Shown: piece after piece, positions 36,328-47,160 of the stretch
Layout: every line of letters starts with the position of its first letter
Numbering within the stretch: the first letter of the stretch is position 1
NCBI GenBank assembly: GCA_028455995.1
Contig: JABELC010000003.1
Location: forward strand, 3,224,001-3,288,000
Reading direction: 5' to 3'
Source of the DNA: Scleromitrula shiraiana
Lineage: Eukaryota; Ascomycota; Leotiomycetes; Helotiales; Sclerotiniaceae
Length of the DNA stretch: 64,000 bases
Made by a program: the position numbers and the translations under genes
Notes under the pieces: model-generated
Databases searched by the model: none
Told to the model about the DNA's origin: nothing
What the model saw: the letters and a program-made list of their open reading frames with translations, nothing else

Positions 36328-37422
36328 TCAACCTCCCAGCTTCAATTGCAACCGATCTCGTCTGTCTGAGCCGCAGGCCCGATGTGCCTCGTTCACATAT
36401 GGAACCACTGGTTCACTAGGATCCCACAAGCCTTCGTTTGGGTCTTCTTCAAGATAGAAACGATCACGGTCGTAACCGTCATTGTCCGGATTCCGCTGCG
36501 GGAGATCTTTTTCGGAATGTCGAACTTCGACACCATTGTCCCAAATCAGTCTATTCCCCAAGTAAAACTTTCCTCCCCAAGCACTATGCAAATTCATCGC
36601 CGTGTATTCTATCCAGCCATAAACTAAATTTGTTGAATACCGGCTTGCTGACTTGTCTGGCGAAGTATATTGCTTCATTGTAAACCATTTTTCCCTCCAG
36701 ATGTGTACATCCTCAATTCTGATGCTCCTCTCGCATGTTTCTCTCCAAATGTGTATATCCTCAATTCTGATGCTCCTCTCGCATGTTCCCCAATCTTGTC
36801 CCCGGCGTAGTTCTCTTAGATATATTATCATAGGAGCAAATCTCTCATGATCCCGACGATTCACGAAACGCCCGCCGAGCTGCCTTCTTTGATGTTCCTC
36901 CCATCGGCGGACCAACTCGGCAAAATCTTCAGATGATATGTTCAGCGTGATAGATTTCATTATGGCACAAGATTTAAGTATATTAATGGCCTTTTGGAGA
37001 CTGCTGCTTGTATTTAAAGCGAAAATCGATAGATCGATCGTAGCACGGTGAATTAGGCTCTTCTCGGTTTCCGTCATGCTATTCAAAATGTTGACAACAT
37101 CGAGCTGGCTCTTAAATGCAAAAACACCACGGCTCCACAAGATTTCTTCGACTTCATTGTGCACTTTTCGATTGACTTGTAATATAGAAAGTATGTTGCC
37201 TTCTTTGTTGACTTTCTCTCTTTCTATTGTGGAAGCTCGCGGGTCGAATTCCGAATTGCGCACAAAATTAGAATATTTCACGGAGAAGGGCGTTCCGGAT
37301 TGTCTATGAGGAGGAGAGAGTGTTATAAGGACGTTGGCTGGAAGCAAATCGCGATATATTTGAACGCGAATCTCGGAAGGCAAGGAGAAGAGCCTTGAAA
37401 TGGTTCCAGCTTGGATAGACAT
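36328..37422 (-). CDS. Unknown protein with F-box/2EXR-like N-terminus
   Basis: A single exon of 364 aa. The start MSIQAGTISRLFSLPSEIRVQIYRDLLP has the L-P-x-E-I-R-x-x-I-Y pattern found in fungal F-box-like and 2EXR families, often with a ILQVNRKVHNEVEEILWS box as here at about 83-100; the rest is not recognised. A 16-residue unit, CERSIRIEDIHIWRET followed by CERSIRIEDVHIWREK, is tandemly duplicated in the middle (DNA 36701-36796). The N-terminal motif suggests a protein-interaction role, but this is only a resemblance. It is divergent from the PCD gene with 425 bp between starts. Confidence 0.7.
   Translation of the reverse strand: MSIQAGTISRLFSLPSEIRVQIYRDLLPANVLITLSPPHRQSGTPFSVKYSNFVRNSEFDPRASTIEREKVNKEGNILSILQVNRKVHNEVEEILWSRGVFAFKSQLDVVNILNSMTETEKSLIHRATIDLSIFALNTSSSLQKAINILKSCAIMKSITLNISSEDFAELVRRWEEHQRRQLGGRFVNRRDHERFAPMIIYLRELRRGQDWGTCERSIRIEDIHIWRETCERSIRIEDVHIWREKWFTMKQYTSPDKSASRYSTNLVYGWIEYTAMNLHSAWGGKFYLGNRLIWDNGVEVRHSEKDLPQRNPDNDGYDRDRFYLEEDPNEGLWDPSEPVVPYVNEAHRACGSDRRDRLQLKLGG
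36701..36796. repeat. In-frame 48-bp tandem duplication
   Basis: Two 48-bp units start at 36701 and 36749; they differ at only a few positions, so the duplication is recent. It adds 16 residues to the encoded protein without a frameshift. Confidence 0.9.
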
Positions 37423-37847
37423 TATGAGGTGTATTGAGGATGTCGCAGAAAAGCAGGAGAATTAATTGATACGAAAATGATAGGAGATTGATAGGAAATT
37501 GACTGAAATGAAAAATATTTGTGGGAGAGGAAGGAATAGTTCACTACAAACCCTAACCCCATGATTCAATAGTGGATGAGATTGATGCCGGCCTCTGACG
37601 TATTATCCCCCTCATTTAGTAGGAGACTACCGGCATAGCCGTGCTAGCTTGCCACAACTCCTGGAATCTCGACTATTCATGATTCAAACCATATTGGAGT
37701 CTAGATCTTAGTTTTATAAACTACGCGAAATATTGAACATTGAATGTTCAATCACGTGGTCGTTCTTTGTTCATCCTCCTCGTGACCTCAAGTCAGCACT
37801 TTCTTCAATTACAAGTTCAAGCTAACAATAATCTCCCTGTCTTCATC
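37423..37847. promoter_or_regulatory. Divergent promoter region (36328 gene and PCD gene)
   Basis: 425 bp between divergent starts. TTGAACATTGAATGTTCAA near 37733-37751 is a near-perfect palindrome just upstream of the PCD leader and a possible operator-like site. Confidence 0.4.
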
Positions 37848-38607
37848 ATGCAAACCCATCTCTATCCCCGACTTGGTTTTTCGTCATTTAAGAAAATTTT
37901 ACCTTCCCGGATCAATTTTATTTGCCACAATATGTCTACATCAGCAGCACAGCCGAAATTTTCTTTAAACACAGAAAGTACGAAAGGGATAGAGCTTCTA
38001 GATCCGCTATTGGTTGGGAATGGCGGGAAATGGAATTTGATTGATAGTGGGATGGGATTGGAGAGGAGGTTTAAGTTTAAGACTTTCAAAAGGACTTGGG
38101 TGGGTGTTTTACTTCTGGGATGGGATTGTATGATTGATAGCCTGCTGTGGATGATGAAGTTATCATCTTCCCAGGCTATGCCGAAATACATACAAGACTG
38201 TATCGCGACAAGAAACGTTGTAACATACAAGCCCCGAAGAAAAACTACTAAAGAAGGATTTTCTCGCAGGAATTCATGAACACGGTAGCAGAAGAATGCA
38301 AAGTCCAAAAACATCACCCCGAATGGTCGAACGTATATCCCTCCCATCTACTCATGTATTACTAAGTATTAACCTAAGCAAGGTATACAATACCACATTC
38401 ATACGCTGGACGACTCACTCTCCACCCGGATTATCGGAGAAAGATTTACTGATGGCAAAGTTTTGTGATGAGCAGGCTGCACTGAAGGAAGAGGTTGTGG
38501 TTGAGAGTGCTAGTGGGGAAGATGGAAAGGATGTTGGGAAAGAGTTGGCAGATAGGGTGGCCAAGGAAGGGGGTGATTGCTGTGTACCAAAGAAAAAGTC
38601 TGCGTGA
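37848..38607 (+). CDS. Pterin-4a-carbinolamine dehydratase
   Basis: Exons 37848-38099, 38270-38332 and 38383-38607 give 179 aa. The core is GKWNLIDSGMGLERRFKFKTFKRTW, EFMNTVAEECKVQKHHPEWSN and VYNTTFIRWTTHSPPGLSEKD. The catalytic KHHPEWSNVYN motif (His99, His100) is complete. By family knowledge it dehydrates 4a-hydroxytetrahydropterins. The first ATG (37848) adds a basic, Ser/Phe-rich leader resembling a mitochondrial presequence, while ATG 37932 gives a cytosolic-looking MSTSAAQ start, so dual targeting by alternative starts is possible. The C-terminus has an acidic Glu/Lys-rich extension ending DCCVPKKKSA. Intron 1 is long (170 bp). Confidence 0.9.
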
Positions 38608-38907
38608 TTCAAGCTGTATGGTATATGTTAATATATGATGGGGAAGTCGTTGGTAAACTGAGGTCGTTGTTGGAGGCTAAGAATTCTTCCTTTCTAAATT
38701 GATGCCTGAGTTATATATGTTTCTAGTTGACTGCTTCATTTTGAACTTCAATGACAGCTGTACTGTACTGATTGAAGTGATATAATATTCGGAGATGGGA
38801 GAAGGTAGAGTAGTGATCTAAAGGTCCATTAAGTATCTAATATCATCATATTTGCCTATAATATACAACACCCTCAAAGTACACAACTCAAATTCTATAT
38901 CCAACTC
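38608..38907. other. Convergent intergenic region between PCD and caleosin genes
   Basis: It comprises the two 3' flanks only; nothing else was seen. Confidence 0.4.
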
Positions 38908-39896
38908 TTAGTAATTCTTCCCCTTCTCATTCCTCACCGCAACCTCGAAAAATAAACTCCCATCGTAAATCCTCCTGATATCATCCTTCTTTATCCTTCC
39001 ATCCTCGGGCCACAATAAGATCCAAGTAGCCATCCCTTTACAACTATTAACACCCGCTATATCACACATTTCATATACAGATAGTTAGACTCACATTCGA
39101 AAATCGCCCCACCCCAGCCCACAGGGTCCATAATGACTCTCTGGCCCTTCATATAATCCAAAGTTTCCCAAAACGTAATCCCTTGTTTATCACCACTCGA
39201 GTATTTTGTAAAAATATCTTCGAACTTCTGCGGTATGAATCGTCCTTCATTGTCATATGTACCGGAGTCAGATCCATGTTTATCTTTATGTATGTTGGCT
39301 GTGTAGATACGGAAAAAAGGGTCAGGGAAATAGTGACCCTTGGGGAGTGTTGGGTAGGAAAAGTTCACATGGATTATTAGAAGGGCGATAAGGGAGAGGA
39401 TAGGGTTGTAGGCAAGCCGGCGGAAACTGAAATAAGTGTCGAGGGGCCACTAGAGATGATAACAAGATTAGAGAGTTCTTGGTAGGGAATGAAAGAGGGT
39501 AGCTTACGATGATTCCATCTCCGTCCCTATCAAAGAAAGTACAATGTTGTTGCAGAACCTATTCATTCTTAGCAATTGTGTCTTTTTCGTTGAAACATTT
39601 AGCAATATCTCACTGTTAAATGTTTGTTTCTCCCAACCCAATCATCTTTCTCTGTCCCATTCGGTGCTTCCACAGAAGCAGCTTCATTTGCCCTGGCAGT
39701 TCCTATAGTAAGATCGTTCATTGTCAGGAATTTACCAAGATACCTTTGACTTTTATTAGGAGCACAAACCAGGATCCTTCAACTTCCCTTCCTTTCCACC
39801 CTTTCGCTTTTGGATAAACGGTCTTCTCTCTTCTGTCACAGCCACATCCTCAATTGAAACCTGAAAGCTATCTTCTTCCATTCTTGCTGGTGCCAT
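38908..39896 (-). CDS. Caleosin (lipid-droplet protein/peroxygenase family)
   Basis: Five exons, 39896-39770, 39702-39614, 39558-39508, 39449-39095 and 39035-38908, give 249 aa. HCTFFDRDGDGIIWPLDTY at about 77-95 is the single EF-hand typical of caleosins. A hydrophobic segment with the proline-containing knot region (PILSLIALLII followed by FSYPTLPKGHYFPDPFF) should insert in the lipid-droplet or ER monolayer. EWMATWILLWPEDGRIKKDDIRRIYDGSLF is the conserved C-terminal box. By family knowledge caleosins are calcium- and haem-binding and can act as peroxygenases. The last exon uses acceptor AAAG rather than the earlier TAG, which would break the reading frame. An in-frame ATG at 40052 would add 52 residues. 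Confidence 0.92.
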
Positions 39897-40565
39897 AATG
39901 ATACTATCTGTAAATTTGTTCTGCTGTAATAAATCTTTCTTTTCTTGCAAGTTTGAAACTGATATCACTGAACCAGAATGAGAAGTAAATAATAAATGAG
40001 GTCGATCGTTCTTATTATCAGAGTAGAAACAAGAAGACTTCATATTCTCCATAAATATCGATACTTCGACCAGACATCATTTCTTTAGAACAAAATCTTG
40101 AGGAAGCTTTTCCTCTTGTCTAACCTTAATTAGATTCACTTGCCACCATACTAATGCTCGGAGCTATTATTGCGGGTGGCTTCACTGGCTTGCAAGCTCT
40201 AGTGACGTAGTAAATTTCATGTACACTATATTCAATAGTTGAGCTACCTACCCAAGCACGCAAATGCCGGCAATTGTAGCATTAGATGGAATATAAGTTC
40301 TACCTGCTTTCACATGTGAAACTGACTGAGCTATGTTTATAGAAACGAATGACGTTTAGCTACTAAATAAATGGGACTCAAAATACGCTATCCTGGGACT
40401 ACTAAATAGGATTAGCAAACCACCAATGAAACCATCAATATTGACGAGCGACAGAGCTAAATTAGTTTCAAGTTTTTATCAAAGTAAAAAGCACGTACGG
40501 TGTTTTTACAATTATCGTCTAGACTTTTAATCCATAGTTGATATCACTACACTAAATCCCAAAAA
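39897..40565. other. Spacer between caleosin and AFG2 genes
   Basis: It contains the caleosin 5' region (with a possible in-frame upstream ATG at 40052) and the AFG2 3' flank. No other feature was seen. Confidence 0.4.
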
Positions 40566-42956
40566 TTAATCCGAGTCTCCCCTAGCTCTCGCAGCCCACC
40601 TCTCAAATTCTCCAATAACCTCCGGCGTAATCTGTTTCTTCACCAATTTGATAGCATTTAAGAAATCCTCCATATTAGCCGGATCTCTCTGTCCGGTCTT
40701 AATGCATCTTTTGATAGCCGCCGAAATTGCTTTACTGCAAATTGACACCATTTCCGCCCCAGAATATCCTTCTGTAAGTCTTGAAAGTTCGGATATATCA
40801 ACATCGTCTGCCATTTTCGTTTTTCGTTGCCTGACACGCAAGATTTCTTCACGACCGGCAAGATCTGGTGGAGCAACGTAGATAAGTTCGTCAAAACGCC
40901 CAGGTCGAAGGAGAGCAAGATCAAGATCTTGGGGTTTGTTGGTAGCTGCGAGGACTGTGACGCCTTTGAGACTCTCTATTCCATCCATCTCGTTCAAGAG
41001 AGTGGTAAGAACGTTGACCCCATTGTTTGAATTCTTGCTGTCACGCTTACCTCCTATAGATTCAATTTCATCGAAGAAAATTATACTGGGCGCTGCGGCA
41101 CGTGCTCGAGCAAATATGTTTCTTACGGCACGTTCGGAATCACCGACATATTTGCTGAGCACTTCGGCTCCCTTAACTGCAAAGAAGTTGAAGCCCATTT
41201 CTGTAGCTACAGCTTGTGCTGTGAGAGTCTTAGAGCAACCTGGAGGTCCATAAAGAAGTAGACCCTTTGTAGGGGAACCGCCGAAGTCTTGCATAATTTC
41301 TGTATGCTGGAGGGTTCTTAGTATAGCTTGACAAATCTAACATTTTGATAAAACTTACGCGGAATGGAGTTTCGATAGCTAGTTGGATAGCTTCTTTCAC
41401 CCTATCTTGTCCTCCAATTTCATTCCATCGGACCTTTGGAGGGCGTAAAGTAATATCATGCATAGCACTTGGTCTAACCACCAAGAGTGCATGCTCAATA
41501 TCCTCTTGAATTACAAAGCTCTCTTCCTCGGGTAGATCTTGTTCTAATTTCTCCAATCTTTTTTCCGCAGTTATATGTGCTTGGTCCAGTAAAAGTGCAA
41601 GATCTTCTGGTGTATATGCATGTGTTCGCTCTCCTAAATCATCCAAAATTCCATCTCGTGTTTTGAGCGAAATTTGTGGTTCTAAGGACTTTAAAATTGC
41701 CTTTCTTGCAGCTGCATCTGGAATTGGTAACATGATGTCTGTTGCAAACCTACCTCTTTTTCTTAGAGACATAGGGATTTTGCTAATATCAGACGTTGCA
41801 GCAACTACTAAGACTCGTGGTAAAGAGGTTGGAGGCTGGTCTTTGGCAAGCTCTTCCAGCCCTCCACAAATAGCTTCTGTGACATCTTGAAGCACTGTAC
41901 CATCCCTTGAGACCACAGTTTCGAGATCATCAATCACTATGATGCTAGGTTGCCCAATTTTAGAATCCCTGAAGATTTTCAAAACTTCAGATGGTTTGGT
42001 GGTGCGGACGATTTTGCGTGCTTTGCCCCAACCCGAGTTGATTATTTTGTCCAAAATGAAAGTCTTACCAGTGCCACGTCCACCATGCAATAAAACAGCA
42101 GGTGATCTACGGGCTTTTGTGAATTTGAATTGGCGGTTAAAGTCGCTTAAGAATCTGTTCAATTCTCCAAGTGCCTGGTCGATGCCAGCAATATCGACTA
42201 GCTCGAGAGCGTGTTGCTCAGCCTCGACAAATGATGCTTCTAGACCGCCAAGATCTGTAGCCGTAGCAATTTTTACCGATGATACTTCATCGAATTGTGT
42301 AACAGCAGACCTTGAGCCATTAACAGTAATGACTGTGAATGTTCGCTTCTCCCTCCTGACCAGCACATCTTTGAAAGTCATGCCAGGGAAGACCGTCTCG
42401 GCGCGAGCTGCCACTCGTCAGCTATGCGCTGACTTAAAATATAAACAATATGGATTTAGGAAATCAAAGCTCAAGAAGATGAGTGAGAGTAAAAGGAAGT
42501 GTAAAAAAAGATTCGACAAAAGTCCCTACCAAAGCAATCCTCCAATACCCACTCCCAACCTTCCTTATCCCTTGCCGTTAACTCATCAGCCGCCCCATCC
42601 ATGGCGCCAACATCTTTTACCAGCACCTCTTTCAGGGTTGCCAATTCCCCTCCCCTGGCAATGCATACATCATCACTTAATCTAAACCCACAGGCTTCTT
42701 GTAATGCCCGACTAACATGTACCACTTTCTTACTCAACTTCTCAACTGCAAGCCAAATAATGGCTTCTCTCTTCGTATGCTCTCCTTCACTCGTTTTCCA
42801 CAAATAACATGTTTCTCCAGATTTCAGTTGAAGATCGAGTAGGATTTCCGTGCAAACATATACACGTGAGGCGTGTTTGAGATCAGGACGTTCTTGAGAC
42901 TGAGTAGGAAAAGGACGAATTTTCACCTCTAAAGTCTTAGGATCGCGCGACGACAT
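40566..42956 (-). CDS. AFG2: AAA-type ATPase Afg2/Drg1 (60S ribosome maturation)
   Basis: Exons 42956-42530, 42413-41359 and 41306-40566 give 740 aa. The N-domain (about 1-160) is followed by two AAA modules. The first has Walker A GGRGTGKT (253-260) and Walker B IIVIDD; the second has GPPGCSKT (514-521), FFDEIES, and sensor regions TVLAATNKPQDLD with the arginine-finger LRPGRFDELIYVAPP. This pattern with SK in the second P-loop is typical of Afg2/Drg1. By family knowledge it releases Rlp24 from pre-60S particles in the cytoplasm. The second exon begins after acceptor GACGAG; the nearer CATAG acceptor would read into a stop. It shares a 279-bp divergent promoter with the next gene. Confidence 0.93.
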
Positions 42957-43235
42957 GTTGTTAAATTATCGGAAAACAAACATGAAAAACGAAGAGGGGA
43001 GATATCGAAAGTTGGAGACAAATAAATGACAAGAAATTTTATGGAGGGGTAAGAAATAAAAATTCTTATCAGCCTTGCCAAGGAACAAGGATTATGAACG
43101 TTATATTTTAGGGCGGCGGGACTTCCACATCCAATTTATTTTTCTACAACTTCCAGCCTTGGCCATTCAACAAACTACCCAATAAACCGTTTAAACTCCA
43201 CCCACCCCTCTCACTCCTCTCACTCCTCTCACCCA
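42957..43235. promoter_or_regulatory. Divergent promoter (AFG2 and the 43236 gene)
   Basis: 279 bp between the divergent start codons, with a repeated CACTCCTCTC-type pyrimidine tract just before 43235. No specific site was called. Confidence 0.45.
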
Positions 43236-44584
43236 ATGCTACCCACTCGTAGCCTTCCTCCATCATTCCTCCTTCCGTCATGGACTACAACTCAGCTACA
43301 CAGATTCTTTATCCAACATCGCCCATGGACCAATGGTACATATGCCAGACAGAGAAGAAAGAAGCGCAAGTTGAGCGAAGCTGAAACAATATTCGGTCCT
43401 CGACAGATCGACCTTAGTGCGCCTCGCGCACCACCCACCTCTCTATTTGAAGATTTATTTCCTGAGGAGCGACCCCTGTTGAAAAAACCTCAGGAACCTC
43501 AAGGGCGGAGGAAAGAAGCTGAGACGCCTGATAAATTACCTACGTTCAACTGGGCACGTACGGAGGTTGTCAATTCTCATGATTTACGTATTCGGGAGGA
43601 AGAACGAGCACGAGCACAATGGTGGACGATGGTTGAACCGCGTCGCCCAATAAGAATAAAGGATCATGAACAACAAGCGCAAGAAGAACAGCAGAGGAGA
43701 GAAGCCAGTGTGTTAGTGTTAAACTGCGCGAGCAAGACATTAGAGGAGACCGATTTCTTCCGACTAAGTCCCAAGGGAGAACACATTGAGGGATGGACCA
43801 GTGGTATAATCAAAAGTTAGTCAATCCCTAACTTGTGTTTAATTCCTAACTATTCCACGAAAAAGAAAGAAAGAAAGACTAATCCGCAAACCAATGACCA
43901 GTCATCCCAGGAAGAGATCCCCAAACCCTAGCTCCTCTAGGGCACTACTTCATATTATTTTCCTCCGATGCCGCCGCACGCGCCTACTTCGACCAAACTA
44001 TTCGACTTCACACACTCGCGCGAACACACGCCCCTAACCAATCCGCCATCCCCGCACCCCCACAATATCTCAAGGAAGGCGAAGATCCAGATGCCCTGGT
44101 TCGAGGATTCTCCCTCATACCAGCCTATAGTCGACTTTCTCTACGCATGATTCAAAAACCATACTGGCCATCGGTAGTCAAGTTATTGTCAAACGGGGGA
44201 CCGACCATCATAGCACGTAAGAAGAGTGGGGGCGCGGAGGATATGGTTCTGTTTTCTCTAGATGGGGGTCCCATGTTGAGTGAGTACGAGTTGAAGGATA
44301 TCATGGATCAGGATGGGAAGAGGAGAAACCTATTATGGAAGTTGGCGAAAGAGGGGCCGGTGGTAAAATTGGCCACTGGATCTGCATCTGCAGCTGAGAT
44401 GAATGATGAGCTGGCTGCTGGAGGCATGAGGAACTCCCAGGCCAGATACATATTAAGTTTCGTGGACAAATATGAGGCGAGGCGGTTTGTGAGAGAGTGG
44501 CACAAGCGACCTTTGCTATTGCAGCAAGAGTACAAGCTTGGGGACGAACAGCCCCCTATAGCTAGCGCCCAGATAATGTGGTAG
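43236..44584 (+). CDS. Unknown protein with probable mitochondrial presequence
   Basis: Exons 43236-43815 and 43902-44584 around an 86-bp intron give 420 aa. The N-terminus, MLPTRSLPPSFLLPSWTTT and the next 25 residues, is Ser/Thr/Arg-rich with no acidic residues, which suggests mitochondrial import. Residues about 40-190 are highly charged and Arg/Glu-rich. The second half has a globular appearance, with GHYFILFSSDAAARAYFDQTIR and RYILSFVDKYEARRFVREWHKRP as two RRM-like beta-alpha pairs (my reading, not a database result). I do not recognise the family. It is convergent with SEC4. Confidence 0.72.
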
Positions 44585-45012
44585 AAATGTATATCATGAA
44601 TTTTTCATCTTTGACTCATCGTCTCTGTATAGCTGAACCCATTCTATTCCATAGCATAAACTCGTTATTCATGCAAAAGTAATATGACGAAAAATTATAT
44701 GACCGAGAAACGAGAAAAGTGTTCGAGTAGCAAGAATGAAATAGAAGATAAAAAAAGAGTAAGGAGAACAAAATAACACGCCTGTCAATTTAATACCATA
44801 TAATACGAACCAAACTCCGTCCATAATCTCCTCTTAAACAAACAAGCATGAGGAAAAGCACCACCAACCACCACATCTTCTTGCCTTTTTCTTACACCAT
44901 CTTGCCATAAAAAAGTAATCACTCCCATCTTGCAACAACGTCCATCCGTCCGTTTTACCAATCCCTTCATTCCCCAATATCCATCCTCCCATCTACCCAT
45001 CTATCCATCTCT
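44585..45012. other. Convergent intergenic region
   Basis: 3' flanks of the 43236 gene and SEC4. The minus ORF at 44785-45000 is in SEC4's 3' flank and has no coding support. Confidence 0.4.
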
Positions 45013-46024
45013 CTAACAACATTTCCCGCCCAAACCACTACCACCACCCTGAGCACCAACATCCACGCCCTGCGAAGCCGCCTGATCTATCTTCGACGTA
45101 TCCACAATCCTCTTCTTAATATCCGCCGCCAAACTATAGAAAGCCTTCTCGACATTAATGTTACTCTTGGCCGATACTTCGAGGAAAGGAATGCCAAGTT
45201 CGTCGGCTAGTTGCTGTCCTCGTTCTGTGGATACCACCCGTTTATCTTCCCAATCGCACTTGTTGCCTATGAGGATTTTGTTTACGCCTTCCGTAGCATG
45301 TTGTTCGACGTTGCTGAACCAGGTTCGGATATCTGTTTTAGGAGAGAATCATATGTCAGCTATTATCCATGCATGCACGTATTCATTAAGCAATCCATCC
45401 ATCCCGTCGATCATGTCACCAAACACTCTCCCCTCCTACACATCCAAAGCAAACATCCACCCCACTTTCACCCCATCCCTCAATACTCGATACCAGCAAG
45501 CCCGCACAGCCCAAAGCATACAAAGGGGGAAAACACCAGTAACTCACTATTAAAACTCCTCTCATCGGTAACATCATACACAAGCAAGATACCCATAGCG
45601 CCCCGATAATACGCCGTCGTGATGGTGCGAAACCTCTCCTGACCCGCCGTATCCCAAATCTGCAATTTCACCCTCTTCCCATCCAACTCAATGGTTCGAA
45701 TCTTGAAATCAATCCCAATCGTGGTGATGAACGACGGCGTGAAACTATCTTCGCTGAAGCGCAGGAGACAACATGATTTTCCTACCCCCGAATCGCCTAT
45801 CAATAGGAGTTTGATCTGCAGGTGTACATGTTAGTTGATGAGACGTTATATCGGCGTAGGTTATATGGATGTATGCCCCTGATATAATGGATATGGGAAA
45901 TCCGAAATAGAAGGCCGGCCGCCATCATCAGGAAGAAAGAACATAGACAAGCAAGCAAGCCAAGCCAGCCAGGAAACAAACAAAACAAACTCACCAAAAA
46001 ATCGTAATTCCTCGTCCCAGCCAT
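45013..46024 (-). CDS. SEC4: Rab GTPase of the Sec4/Rab8 group
   Basis: Exons 46024-45995, 45815-45548 and 45332-45013 give 205 aa. The P-loop GDSGVGKS is residues 17-24. The effector loop FITTIGIDFKIRTIEL, switch II WDTAGQERFR, NKCD and SAK guanine-binding motifs are all present, and the tail ends GGKCC, the double-cysteine geranylgeranylation site. By family knowledge the protein directs secretory vesicles to sites of polarised growth such as the hyphal tip. The first coding exon has only 10 codons. Intron 2 (45547-45333) is 215 bp, the longest assigned with confidence in this window. Confidence 0.95.
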
Positions 46025-47160
46025 CTTGCAATTATTTGTAAATTCTAAGAAAGAGCAGAATTAAAAAAAATATATCTCCTGGTGTATATTTTTTTTTTGG
46101 TATGTTGGGTGTGTTATGACGAAACACTTTAAGAAAGCAAACAAGCAAGCCAAGTGAAGTGATAAGTACCAGACACAGACACACAACCTAAACTTCGAGG
46201 GTAAAACGAAGGAAGAGTGTTGATTGAGCTGGACGGTTTGACTGTGGGGTACAGGGACTATCGGTGGGTCGAAGTAATAAATTCTCAAGGTTTAAATAAG
46301 ATCAAGTAATCCGTAGTTTTGTTCTTTTATTATTGTATCTATTCTCTTGCGTTGTTGAGGTCGTGGTTGTGGTGAGATGATGTGAGCGAGGTAGGTGGTG
46401 ATTCCGAATCAATGTTGATGAGAATGGTGCGGGTACGTACCGGTATAGTGATGGAACATCCGGTATGAGAGCTCTCCGGGCTGTCTGATTCACCACAAGG
46501 CTCAGGCTCAGGCTCAGGCTGGTTAATAATAAGCCTATTACTACACTCACTACACCACTAAACGACGGTAAACTCGTCTTCTCCCGAACAAGGTACTGAA
46601 AATACGTAATTCTTCAAAAACCCAGCAACGTAACTTCTCTTCTAGATATAATATAAATTCTAGATAATAAAGAGTCCCTATTTTTGTATTTGAGGACGGA
46701 AAAATTACCGGTCGATGGTTCTTTCCCTCAAGTCTAGGTACTATCGTTCGAAGAAAGAAAATCTTCAAGGTTTAACAAAAAGGTGCAGCACAACATCTAT
46801 CTATTGAGTACCAAAACTGGCGATGGCGTCTGGCGGACAGATTTCAGGTACCATACATACCTGGGTAGATAAGGGATTTACTGTACTATAGATTGATTGA
46901 TATTCAGTAGGGAGGTACCTACTATACATAATTAGGCAGTATGTGCGGAATAGAAGTTGTAGAGAATGTTCTAGTGCATATACCTCTACTCCATTCAACT
47001 TCTTTGTTTCGACATGATCCAATCCCGAGAAGAGAAAATACCATGTAGAACGAATCATCGAAGGCTTCTTTAGACAGGGCTACGCAGACCACCGATGATC
47101 AATATTTGTATAATATCATCGATTGTTAATACATAATATATAACATCTATCCCAACCAAT
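46025..47160. other. Long 5' region of SEC4 and 3' flank of NCA2
   Basis: The stretch between SEC4's start and NCA2's stop holds T-runs (46089-46098), a GGCTCA hexamer repeat (46498-46518) and AT-rich patches, but no supported gene. The 82-codon minus ORF at 46302-46550 is Ser/Leu/Thr-rich low complexity. The SEC4 promoter and 5'-UTR should lie here. Confidence 0.45.
46498..46520. repeat. GGCTCA hexamer repeat
   Basis: Three to four consecutive GGCTCA units (CAAGGCTCAGGCTCAGGCTCAGGCTGG) in the leader side of SEC4. Simple tandem repeat. Confidence 0.7.

Noticed and set aside
44785..45000. 71-codon minus ORF after SEC4
   Set aside because: It lies in the 3' flank of SEC4 and has no conserved feature.
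46302..46550. 82-codon minus ORF in the SEC4 upstream region
   Set aside because: Low-complexity Ser/Thr/Leu sequence overlapping the GGCTCA repeat.
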